Source: Fragilariopsis cylindrus CCMP1102 (lineage: Eukaryota; Bacillariophyta; Bacillariophyceae; Bacillariales; Bacillariaceae). From it: DNA of 64,000 bases. Positions 1 through 10,060 of the stretch are shown here, piece by piece; position 1 is the stretch's first letter; the number at the start of each line of letters is the position of its first letter. Made by a program: the position numbers and the translations under genes. The notes below the pieces were generated by a model. The model did not search any database. It saw only the letters and a list, made by a program, of their open reading frames with translations, and was not told the DNA's origin. Location: positions 1 through 64,000 of the forward strand of contig FMBT01000363.1 of NCBI GenBank assembly GCA_900095095.1, written 5' to 3'.

Positions 1-2838
1 GCCTACTAATGATCCAAATTCTAATTTGATTGATGATTGATTGAATTCTTGCTTGATGAATGGCGTTGATGATGTCTTGCTCCGTCCTAATTGGTTGATT
101 ATTAACTGTTGATATTATTGTCCCTCTTAATCTTCTCTTCCATGATCGAATATGGCGATGGGTTGAGTTCCAACTTGAAACTCCACTAATTCCATTGCTT
201 GTTTCATATCAGGGTGTGTTGCTACTATCATTCCTAATGTTGGATGATACGATTTTTCGTTTAATGGAATCGTATGTGATGTAGTGTGTACATATTTGTT
301 TGTTGATATATCTAATGTTGCAAGTTCATGTTGTAAATCTCCTATTTCTGGTCGTCTAAATGCTCTTTTTAGTTTGTTACCCTCCTGTCCGTCCATCGTT
401 GTTGTTCCTGTTCATTGTTGCTGCTGCTGCTACTGTGTATGGTAGTGGTGAATTCAGTAGGTTGCTTTCCAATATATCTGTTGCTGATGGGGATTGCTTA
501 TCTTTTAAGTGTAGATCTATCCTTTCAGGGTTCGTGGCAGTTGTGTGGTCGGCGCTTCCGGTAAATACCTCCATTAGATGTTTTGATGCCGGTGATCGAT
601 TCGTCGGTCTGTCTCCATACTGTATCTCATCCTTTGAATCATGCTTAGCTGTTTTGATTGCTCCTGTATTGATATCCCAGTACTTGATGTTGTGCATAGT
701 ATTTTGATACCCAAGGAAGATACCATCATACGACCATGGGTTCAACGTTGTTGGTCTACTACCCGGTTTCTTTGCTGTTATCTTGGATCCAAAGGTAATT
801 AAGCTGTCAAGTGCTGGTATTTGGCCTGAAAATGCTTGCAGTGGTGTCATTTTGATCTTACTGTGGTATGTACGATTGTACAGCCATGTTGCATGTAATA
901 GTGCGTCCCCAAAACTCTGTTCCTAGTCTTGCTGAGTACATCATACATCTCATCGTTCCTTCAACGTCCTGTGTGGTCTTTCCACTATTCCATTTGTGAA
1001 GATGCGTCCGCTGCTGTTGAATTGACTTCATATCCTGAGAGTTACAAGCTTTGTGAGCTCATGTGATTTGGATAGTTCACCTCCTCCATCCGTAGTGATC
1101 GTCGCTCCAACTTGGTCCGGTAGCAGGTCTCCAAAGAAATCAATGTCATTATCTGTTGGTTGAATGACATACTGTTGTGCTGTCACTGCTTCGTCGAATG
1201 CTCTTGACTTGGCTAAATATCCATACCACTAGTTGTGATGATTGCTTTTGAAGGGTTTGTTGTTCTAATACCATGTCGTTTGAGGAATTTGTTGATGTAT
1301 TCGATTGGTGGATCTTTATTCTTGATTGGATGAGTCCATAGCTTTCTTGATGATACATCAATGATGTAAGGAATCCGATGTATCCGTCTCGACTCTTGTG
1401 ATGATTGGTCTTGCTTCACTATTCTTTCCTGCATCTATTTCTAGATTCGATGGTCCACTTACGAAGGCTAGGTCCATATGATACGCTTGTCCCGGTATGA
1501 AGTTGTCCTTATCTGTTGTTTTTTGCCTCCCTTCTTGACCATCTTGCCTCTTTCACAGAATGGACATTTGAAAAATGGTGTATTGGTTGGTAGATCGGGA
1601 TTCCTTCTACACATTTTCTTGTCTCATTCAATGTTCTTGTTGAGCAATGACCCATCCGTTGATGCCATAGTTCCAGTCCTTCATCTTCTGAGTGTATAAT
1701 TGGTGTGGTGTGTCCATTGTCTTTAGCTTGACGTCGGTGAATATTGGGTGTGCTTCTTCCTTCATCTGTTCGAAGTGATGGGCTCCAATATCAGTAGCCC
1801 AAGATTCATTGATTTGTTGATCAATTATATTCTATCTTCCTTTGCTTGCATATTGTCATTTCTCTCCATCTGTAGGTCCCGAATTCGATCCGATCTTCGT
1901 GTTACTGCTCGTATGATGTGTTTGTTGTTCAATGAGTGTGGTAGTAGACCTGGTTGGATGTCAACCATTCCCATTGAGTGCGTTTCATTTGAATTGATTC
2001 TATTCATTTTGATTGTAATCTAAAAATCCAATTTTTCCAGTACTATTAGACGTTCCAAGGTGGTAGAACGCGTAATATTTCAATTTATGAGTGAAGTGAT
2101 AGTTATCTGGTGATAGTACTGTACCACTCGATAGTGGGTATATAACGGGCCACTCCATAATAGAGCCTTGATCAGACAAAATTTTAATCACGCCTTCACC
2201 CAACGCTTGGAGAGTTGTACTTGTCTCATCGTCGGAGAATACCCAACGTCTTGTGGGATTGCGAATTCTATAGTTGTGTATGATATCAATCGTGTCAGTT
2301 GCTGAGCAGTTAGCTCCAGTATCGCCTTGTGCGTTGATTTCCGTGGTATATTGTGCTTGTTCTCTCTTACTGAATATTTCATTCCCATCTTCATTGTTTG
2401 TATTGGCTCTCTTATTTAGCTTTTTGATTCTAAATTTTACTCGTACTGATTTTCGATTTGAGGTTGACTGTAGTTTAACTGCATTGATATTAATGGTTGT
2501 CCGTGTGTTGAACCTAGGCTGTCGGCCGGCGTGTACGCGGGAGTGAGGTCTGCTGAAGTGATTGAAAAATTTGATTTTGCTTTAGTCGCGCCGACCAAAC
2601 TTTGATATGCCTTGCACGTGTTGTATCGATATTCAATCGCGTTGATTATATAAGCTCCTGTCTCATGCATTGTTCTCCCTCCATATGTATTGTATTCGCG
2701 GATGATGTCCGTGAAGTCTTTTACAGTTCGTGTACTCTTAGTGTTAATTATAAGACGTGTATCAATTTTCTGTTCGTTTCCCGATTCATGATTGTTAAGT
2801 ATTTGTTGTGTATTACTGTTCTGTTTGTTTTTTCCCAC
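1..2838 (-). pseudogene. Copia Pol remnant: protease, integrase and start of RT
   Basis: The minus strand encodes, in changing frames, an aspartic protease active site (GDTGANCSATD, coding at about 2295-2326), a gag-pre-integrase stretch (DWNYGINGWVIAQQEH near 1640-1680), an integrase zinc-binding piece (KCPFCERGKMVKKGG near 1525-1578), the start of the integrase core (PGQAYHMDLAFVSGP near 1455-1490), an integrase C-terminal part ending in the Copia-typical GIFLGY (within 377-850), and the RT lead-in (127-396). Many stops and frameshifts break it. The RT catalytic region lies beyond the left edge. Confidence 0.8.
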
Positions 2839-3384
2839 GTGTTTTTGTTAAGGAATCTTCAATCGTGTTTGTTGGTTCTTGTCCGCATGGGGATTCGTCA
2901 TACTTTACAAACATGTGTCTTCATCTCCGATGGAATTTCCATTGATTTTTGATAATTTTTCAATCGTATTCGTTGGAGTTGTCTTAGTTGATTCCCGTGA
3001 TTGCGTCTCCAGATTTTCCACGCTCTGATTTTCTGTTTTTCCTGTACAATTCTACGTGTTTGGTAGGATTGTTGGTTCTTTTTCCAGATATTCATTTTTC
3101 ATTTCCATATTATTGATTTCATTACAATATTATTTTCATTACAAATCTTATCTTTACAAACTGATTCAGTTATAATCGATTGAATTGATTGACAATGGCT
3201 TTCCTTTCTTATTCAACTGGACATGGTATTGTTTGCTGCTTGTTGTTCCTGTAATCCTTTGTATGGGCTTCGACAAAGCAGTAGTTATGATTGTTATGGT
3301 TGATGTGGTGTGGTACGTCTTTGATATCGTTTGTGTTGTTTTTGTTTTGATACTTTGTTGATGATTATATTCCCCTTTATTCTA

Positions 3385-4950
3385 TTATCTGATGGTGACG
3401 ATGGTATATGTGGTGTTTTCTTGCGTACAGGCTGTTCCGATCTCTCGGGACAGCATGTTTGTCACTCCTTCCTCTTCGTCGTCCTTAGTCCATTCCTCAC
3501 ACTCTTCTCTTATTGCCTCGTCTGATGCATAGGTTGGGAGTGATCTCATGACCCTGTTGATCATTACTGGACGATTTGATTTGTAATACTTATCTGCATT
3601 GGTATCGTAAGTTTCCTTATTTGTTGTTGCGAATTTTGTTGCGTGTGATATTTGAGCTCCGATTCTGCATATCTGATCACCTATACTATGTCCTGCCATC
3701 TTACAACATGCGCATTTGTTTCTTGTTGCGTAGGGAGTATCTTGGGTTCCCTTCCTTCGAGTATCCATTCTCTTTTGGTTTTCCATCGAATGCGTTGATC
3801 GACAAGGTGTTGATCTTGTTATTAGATGTGTTGGGGTAATCTGCAAATAGGTCTGCCAGACCTGTTGTCTTCCAAGTGTTGGGGAGGGGTTTATTTGGAT
3901 GTGTGAGGATCCATTGGTTGAAGTCTCCGCTCAATTTCGTCGCAATTGACGTATTGTAAGATTGAAGTGCTTGATGGAGCATTTCTTGTGATTGTTGAAC
4001 TTCCGAGTATATGGTGTTATGCCTCATTTCATGAGTTGCTACCGATGTTTGTAGTTCTACTACATATGCACTTGGGGTCATTGTTTTTGCTCCAGGTTGG
4101 TCCCCATCCTTGTGTGGTAGGTTTCATGAACGCACATGTCCTTCTCATGATGGCATATAGTGCTCCGTACCCATTGCGTTCCTCATCGAATGGACTGATT
4201 ATGTCCAGCATCGCCAGGTTTGTAATTGGTATAATGACTTTAAGTCTTCTCATGATTGCATGGCTGATGGTGGAGATGGTATTATCCGTTTCATTGTGCA
4301 TTGGTGGTAGGCATGATCCTGTCGGTGATAGGTGCTTTAGTTTGGTGAGTGGGTATGTCTCTATGAGGCAGTCATCATACATCTCGTTGTACAGTTGTTT
4401 TGCTTGATCCATCGTTACTATCGTCTTTGCTGGGATACAATGTTTGTGCATTTGCATGGTGCCAAACCTTGTTATCGATTTTGAGATGTGTCCCAATCTC
4501 TTAGTCTCTGCCAGCGCTGCTTCCTCTGCCTGTCGGGCTTTTCGTGCTGCTTGATCTTGTTGAAATCTTTTTGTTTGCCCCTGGAAATAGACCGGTATAC
4601 GTTCCTGTATCTCCTGTCCCTGTATCTCTCTCACTCATTTTCTCGTTGTACGATTTCTCTTCCTCTACTGTTGGGTCCTCCGTGTCGGTTGTGCTTGGCA
4701 TTTCCTTTCCTATGTTGGTTTGTGTCCAATCTGTTGCTTTGTCTACGTTGGTATGCATCCACTCAGTCGCGATTCGATCCACTTCTCTCTCAAGATTGTT
4801 GGTGATATCTCCTACATTGGTATTCATCCATTTCGTCGCAATTCCATCGATTTCTCCCTCAAGTTGGCCTGTGATATGTCCTATATCCGATACTGAGGAT
4901 GCTACCCCTCTGATATAATGGTCGATTGTATCATTGTCTTTGGAAAAAAT
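3385..4950 (-). pseudogene. Copia Gag C-terminal part, frameshifted, with zinc knuckle
   Basis: Four open stretches (to 4501, 4634-4029, 4081-3701 and 3846-3385) read on from the 605-aa Gag in successive frames, so at least three or four frameshifts have accumulated. The first carries a repeated motif of about 30 residues around ATKWMNTNVGD and ATEWMHTNVDK. The last contains CACCKMAGHSIGDQIC, a knuckle-like Cys/His cluster spaced CX2CX4HX6C rather than the canonical CX2CX4HX4C. The middle section (from 4634) is conserved-looking Gag core. The fragments together match one ancestral Gag and are not separate genes. Confidence 0.65.
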
Positions 4951-6748
4951 CCTGTGTAAATTCCATCAGCGAATCTGACATTTCTTGTGGGAATGTCTTG
5001 ATGTAGGCTTTGATTTGGTTCTGGATGATCTGTCCGAAATCGGGTCCGTCGACTAGGGATGTTATTGCTGCCTTTGATTGGTTTTCTATCATTGATAATG
5101 TAATGACCAAGTCATCCGTTGCTTTCTTGGTGAACTCTGCTAGTTCTGTCTTGGTTGCTATGGATTGTGTTCGGTTTTCCACGATGATATTCTTCCGGCT
5201 TTCCCTATTTATCGACTGTGCCATGTCGCTCAATCCAAGGGTGGTGCTATCCCTCGCTGATTTGATTTGTGCTATGGCATCTTTCAGTGCTGTTTTGATT
5301 CTCGTTGGATCGAGTTCCTCTGGGGACCATTGGAGATCTTGTGCTAAGGCATCCTTGTGATTTTGGAGATCTTGTACTAGTGCATCCGTGTGGTCAGTTA
5401 ACTTCTGTGCTAGTTTCTTTGCACCCAATCGCATGGCTACTGCTTCTCCTGCCGTTAGTTGTCTGGATGTTGTTATGAGTTGCATGGCTACTTGTGCTGC
5501 TTCCAGATGATCTGCAAGAACTGATGTGGCCGTATCCACTTCTGCAATTGTTGTGGTTGCTTCATCGATTCGGTTTGTGACTTCATCTATCTTTGAGGTG
5601 AGTTCCAAAAGTTTTGATTCAGCTTCTTGTAACATCTGTCTTGTTATTCTCATTTGATTACCCGCACTCTCTTCCATTCGCATCATTCGGGTGATGGAAT
5701 CAAGGTGTTCTTGGGTGTTTCTTACTTCCATTTCCTTGTATCTCACTTCCATCTTTCTATTCATCATTTCTTCCATCCTCTTATCGATCATATCTTCTAA
5801 GTCTATGCTACTGCGGGATCCAAGTCTACTACTATCGTTGTTGCTATCCGTTCCAAGTACACTGGGGGTGTGGTTACTATCATTTAGTACCTCACTTTTG
5901 GTCTCCTCTTGTACTTGTAAGTATTCCTCTTCCTGTTGTTCTAGTCTATCGATTGTATCATCCATTTCTTCCTTTGTATCATCCATTTCTTCCTTTACCG
6001 TATCATCATCTAATTCCTCTTCCTTCTCTACTTCTGATTCTTCTGCTTCCGAATCGAATAGTGATGATATGTTTTGCACTTCTTTTGGCAGTTTCTGTGG
6101 TGACTTCGAATTTGCCAGGCGCTGCTTTGCTTTGTATCGAGAGGTGTTTCTTCCATCTCTTTCTCTTGCTCGCTTGGCTCTCTGCTTGGCTTGCTTCACT
6201 GTCCATGCACTTCCGGTGTCGCTGGAGTCAAGTTCAGTTTCCTCTGCTAATTCCTTCAAAAGTTGTATCTGTGGTGGTGATTCAACGATTCGAGGTGCTT
6301 TACCTCTTCTCTCATACTGTGGCTCCGATTGATGTAGGATAGTATGAAGTGGTTGGGCGTAGTGGTATCTGCTTCTTGGCGTCCATGTCGGTGGGGTCCA
6401 TGCATGTTGTGTGCTAAACATTTGCTTTATCAAGTTTTCGATGGCGATATACTTTTGGTCTACATCCATCTCTTCATCATGTAATGTAACAAGGTGTGCA
6501 TGGTGATCCGATTCTTCATACCTTGTCATTGGCATGAAGGGTTTTATCTTGTATGGGTCATCCTTGTAGGGATTGCTGTCGTTCAGAGGAAAAAATAGCT
6601 TTAGTGCTTCGATCTCCTCCTCTTTGATTCCATCATAGGGGATGAAATCTGTAGGTATTGTCCTACCACCCCTCGGTGGTGACATTGGCATTGTGTCCAA
6701 TGTACTTGTCTGCATCTTACCTGACTTTCTTGAGTTCTTCTTCGCCAT
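4931..6748 (-). CDS. Copia Gag polyprotein, N-terminal 605-aa open part
   Basis: This 605-aa ORF starts MAKKNSRKSGK. It has an N-terminal region of about 150 residues, a basic stretch, a strongly acidic Glu/Asp/Ser segment (about residues 225-300), then a long helical, probably coiled-coil region (about 320-600) rich in Met, Glu, Gln and Lys. It sits exactly where Gag should be, upstream of the knuckle and protease on the same strand. Gag forms the cytoplasmic virus-like particle of the retrotransposon. The ORF ends in a T-run near 4948, where a shift of one base lets the same kind of sequence continue (DNDTIDHYIRG onward), so the stop is probably a single-base indel. Its length without a stop contrasts with the broken Pol. 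The role follows from position and is not shown by a recognisable domain. Confidence 0.7.
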   Translation of the reverse strand: MAKKNSRKSGKMQTSTLDTMPMSPPRGGRTIPTDFIPYDGIKEEEIEALKLFFPLNDSNPYKDDPYKIKPFMPMTRYEESDHHAHLVTLHDEEMDVDQKYIAIENLIKQMFSTQHAWTPPTWTPRSRYHYAQPLHTILHQSEPQYERRGKAPRIVESPPQIQLLKELAEETELDSSDTGSAWTVKQAKQRAKRARERDGRNTSRYKAKQRLANSKSPQKLPKEVQNISSLFDSEAEESEVEKEEELDDDTVKEEMDDTKEEMDDTIDRLEQQEEEYLQVQEETKSEVLNDSNHTPSVLGTDSNNDSSRLGSRSSIDLEDMIDKRMEEMMNRKMEVRYKEMEVRNTQEHLDSITRMMRMEESAGNQMRITRQMLQEAESKLLELTSKIDEVTNRIDEATTTIAEVDTATSVLADHLEAAQVAMQLITTSRQLTAGEAVAMRLGAKKLAQKLTDHTDALVQDLQNHKDALAQDLQWSPEELDPTRIKTALKDAIAQIKSARDSTTLGLSDMAQSINRESRKNIIVENRTQSIATKTELAEFTKKATDDLVITLSMIENQSKAAITSLVDGPDFGQIIQNQIKAYIKTFPQEMSDSLMEFTQDFFQRQ

Positions 6749-6939
6749 GGTACAAGTGTTGTAGAAATTTGTTGTGCTTTTATCTATTATTTAAGCGATT
6801 TTTGCAATTTTAATTCAACGCACGCGCTGTTTTGTATGCTTTTGGTACAGTTTTTACGTGCACGAAACTTGTTTCGTAAGAATCTATCACCGATGTTGCT
6901 AATATCGATGTTACGTCGTTGTTGCTAATAACGAAACCC

Positions 6940-7202
6940 TGTTTTAACTTTAATTATATTATCTTTTAACAGTGATAAAAGATATATGTTCTCATAACCT
7001 GTAAATGTATCTAGCTACCTAAGTTCACTAGACTGAAGACCTTCTATGCTATTAACGTATGTAAATAGTGTTTATTAGAAGAGTGAGCTTAGTAGCTCTC
7101 TATGATTGGCTATATCTACTCGTACGGTGTATGTGTGGTCTGACCCTGGTCGGTCATACCACTCATATGGTCTGTCCTGGTCGGTCATTCCATAGTGACA
7201 CT
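6940..7202 (-). repeat. 3' LTR of the second Copia copy
   Basis: On the minus strand the sequence starts TGTCACTATGG just after the end of RNase H and a purine-rich stretch, and ends ...AAAACA at 6940. It therefore has the TG...CA ends expected of an LTR, at about 263 bp. It contains two copies of a CTGGTCGGTCAT-type motif (7145-7195, plus-strand reading). A related 110-bp segment occurs at 63490-63598 in the same orientation, which supports this being a dispersed repeat. The exact ends are inferred. Confidence 0.55.
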
Positions 7203-7212
7203 CGCCTTACGC

Positions 7213-8608
7213 CTACAACAACACCCATAAATGCTGAGACATACCATCATCAAACAATACTAGCTCTGTCTCAGTAGAGCTCCTAGTATTCAACTTTTGT
7301 TTTAATGATTGTTCATTAACTGCACCTTGTCCAAATACCATCATCAATCCTGTATGACCTCTCATATTGTAATGTACTGCATGTACACCATCCTTATACC
7401 AATAATATAATATATTACCTGATATGTCAGCACCCAATATCAATGGTAAGTATTTCGTTGCTCTCAAATACTGCACTACTCTTGCTAATTTCTTGTAGTC
7501 ATCAGAATAATCAGTATCTGCCTCTTTTACTCTGGTACAGAGGAATGATGTAGCGGTTTGTGCATCTGTTCTTGCTCTCTGAGATAGAAATAATAGTCTA
7601 GCTGTATTTCGACGTACAATGATTGACACATTCCTTTTCTTCTAATCTTACACCACCCTCTTCACCACCCTCTTCAATCACCTTGAATAGATGCTCTTGT
7701 GCTGGTGAATGCTTCTCACCTTTCATATCTTCTGGAATTTCTTCCAACACCTTTTCAATAAAATCAATCATTGTGATCATTACTTTACCCTTCTCTGAAA
7801 AATCAATTGTCATCCCATCCCTAGATAATCATGTAAGAGAGTCCTCTTCTATTGTTAATGGCTTGTGCTTTGCAAATTCCTTTCCTATAATCTTTATTAC
7901 TGATATCACCACTTCTAATTCTATGATATGTGATAGCTTTAAATCATCAACATGCCATCCATTTATCTCCTTGTTCATATGTCAAGATAGATTATATATG
8001 GGATCATTACAAATCCATGGTCTGCTAGATGGCTTGATAAATATAGCCAGAATAGGAATGTGCTATCCACCAATCCATCCATTGCTTTCAATGCTTCTGT
8101 ATATAATACTCTTTTCTCTTTCTCAGTTGTAACATACTTTCCATATACAGCTTTGGATTGATTTGACATAATATATCAACCATAGGACCCGTTATCTTCA
8201 TATATGTACCTGGTTTAGCATCTGTTTGTAGAAAAGCTCCTGGTATATCAAATGCCGCCACATCAATGACTAGTGTTATAAACAGTGCATTTGTTGATAT
8301 GACTGGTGCTGATACATTTTCTTTATCCATTTCTTGTTTACTCCCATCAGCACATCCTCTAGCTTTAGGAACATCAGGTATGGCAGTGCCGCCCGTCTTT
8401 GTTCTACTGTCAATTCACTCCAGTTTCCTGGTTGTATTACTTCAAGATCATTCAGCTGTTTCAATTCTTTCATCACTGCCTCCCTTCCACATTCACCAAA
8501 TACCTTTAGACCTTTATTAACATGATACTGTTGTGCCATTGCTAGCCCCATGACTACATTCTTGATTCCTGGTGTAATCACTTGTCCGTAGTTTACTAGT
8601 GCGTGCAT
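7213..8608 (-). pseudogene. Copia reverse transcriptase / RNase H remnant
   Basis: Fragments in several frames line up end to end with a diatom Copia RT. The first piece is GLKVFGECGREAVMKELKQL with RRAALPYLMFLK (8608-8276). VDVPGAF-type sequence follows (FDIPGAFLQTD, near 8230-8250), then STFLFWLYLSSHLADHGF (near 8020-8070) and KVMITMIDFIEKVLEEIPED (7813-7598). The RNase H end has LCTRVKEADTD, KKLARVVQYLR and KQKLNTRSSTETELV (7629-7213). The catalytic YVDD-type segment was not found intact. The pieces use different frames, so no protein can be made from this copy. Confidence 0.85.
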
Positions 8609-8825
8609 TTCATGTACATGCTCAATTGTACGAGTTAGATGACTTTGGCTGTGTGTTAGTGATGAGCTATAATTGGTGTATACAAAATCAATTGAGGTGT
8701 GTTGTTCTCACTCTTCGGATCAAGTTCTAGTTGAAGTGCGTGATGGCTCACCTGTTGTACGCTCATGAGGCACTTCTGCTTACTCTTCTTCAACCGTTTT
8801 GACTTCCACTCCTGCACTTTCATCA

Positions 8826-9200
8826 TTAATTATCTAATAATACCCACCATGGACTAATTTCAACACTAACCATTTGACTTAATACCTGACTACATGCCTT
8901 ATAATAATCAAATACATCAATATTAACAGATGCATTACCTTGCTGACAGAAAAGTAATTCAAAATCATCTTCATATGTTTCATAATGAGTTGTACTGTCT
9001 GTGTGATTTAGATCTTCTGTTACTACTTTATCTGTTATTGCTGCTGCTGTTTCCGTTTTGCTTTCTGCAGTCTTAGTATTATTATTATTACTGTTTTTAC
9101 TTTTCTCTGGGCAAAAGAATGCTCTGTGACCCTCTTTACCGACCTAAAACATTTACCAATAAAGGTGTATCCGCCACTACTACCATCTTGTGCAAATGCC
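8826..9200 (-). pseudogene. Copia Gag knuckle and protease remnant of the second copy
   Basis: The minus strand at 9111-9151 encodes C-F-R-x-G-K-E-G-H-R-A-F-F-C, a canonical CX2CX4HX4C retroviral-type knuckle except that the cassette is 41 bases long rather than 42. One base is missing at the second Cys codon, giving a frameshift. About 260 bases downstream the strand reads ISPWWVLLDN, which resembles the start of the protease in one group of diatom Copia elements. The next recognisable Pol sequence is already RT. Confidence 0.6.
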
Positions 9201-9560
9201 AAGCTTGTGCAAATACCAAGCCTGATACATCATTGTTATTATCTTGTTTACCTTTTGTCTTCTACTTATTATTAGTTGAATTATTCAATAGCAGCTTCTG
9301 TGTGTCTGCTAGAATATGTTGGTAAGGCGCACAGCCTTCTGTTTGAGTATCTCTCTGCTCAGTCATTACCGGTGATTCCTTCATATCTGCTTGTGGTTCT
9401 GTCCCCATTTCGACACTGCGTATATGGGTCTACCACTAGCTTAATAATTCTTTCCTCTCTCTCTCTCTCTTGGCTCTTCTTAATTTGTGTTGTTTTTCAA
9501 TCTGCACTACTACTAGGCGTGTTCTTGATGGATGCGGACTTTTTTGATCATGCGCCATAG

Positions 9561-10060
9561 GCTCGCGACAGGAAAATTCTTTTGAAATTACTAAAGAATT
9601 GAATGGAAAATTATCCCATCATCATGACAATGGGAATATATTGAATCAAATATCCATGGATATCGATCTGTTTAATACATACTTACGAGACGAAATAAAG
9701 ATATTCGTACTGTTAATGGAGACAAAAAGTTCTGATTGAATTTGGTCATTTGGGGAAAGCTCTATGAGGATGTATATGGGTGGCAGGCAAATTTCGAATC
9801 GCCAGGAAGAGGTGCATAAGAGAGGAAAATTAGAAAGAAGGAAAAAGTAGCCAACAAGACACGAATCTATTGTAGATAAAAATTAAAATCATTAATGATT
9901 ATCAACATTATGTATTAATCCAGATTCCGTTAGAGTGTTTTATATAAATAATCCTAAGTATCTCGTAACGATATTTTTACGATGGAAACGTATTGACAAC
10001 TCGAGCAACCAATTCATCGTCATTCGTTTCCTTGCGATCAATTGAGTGCAAATATTGTTC
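9561..10060. other. Intergenic, no gene seen
   Basis: This AT-rich stretch lies between the decayed Copia copy and the stop codon of the membrane-protein gene. No open frame, repeat or retroelement motif was recognised. Confidence 0.5.

Larger units (their letters stand above)
1..6748 (-). mobile_element. Decayed Copia (CoDi-like) LTR retrotransposon, truncated at left edge
   Basis: Reading the minus strand from 6748 downward the order is Gag, CCHC-like knuckle, aspartic protease, integrase, then the start of reverse transcriptase. Protease-integrase-RT is the Copia order. The reverse transcriptase core and the 3' LTR lie outside the window. The N-terminal Gag ORF is open, but the rest is split by several frameshifts and stops, so the copy is dead as it stands. 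No 5' LTR was identified between 6749 and 6939. That stretch holds two copies of a TATTAGCAACA motif, and a second Copia copy abuts it at 6940. Confidence is high for the family and lower for the exact limits. Confidence 0.85.
6940..9560 (-). mobile_element. Second decayed Copia copy, integrase deleted
   Basis: Going down the minus strand there is a Gag zinc knuckle (9111-9151), a protease-like WWVLLDN motif (8826-8852), and then, after only about 200 bp, the reverse transcriptase and RNase H (8608-7213), followed by an LTR. The integrase that should lie between protease and RT is absent. Frameshifts are frequent. No 5' LTR was found upstream, so the upper limit is approximate. The sequence families differ from the neighbouring first copy, whose Gag starts just beyond this element's LTR. 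Confidence 0.75.

Noticed and set aside
5691-6332. 213-aa Ser-rich plus-strand ORF
   Set aside because: Antisense of the acidic and coiled-coil Gag region; composition is a mirror of Glu/Asp codons.
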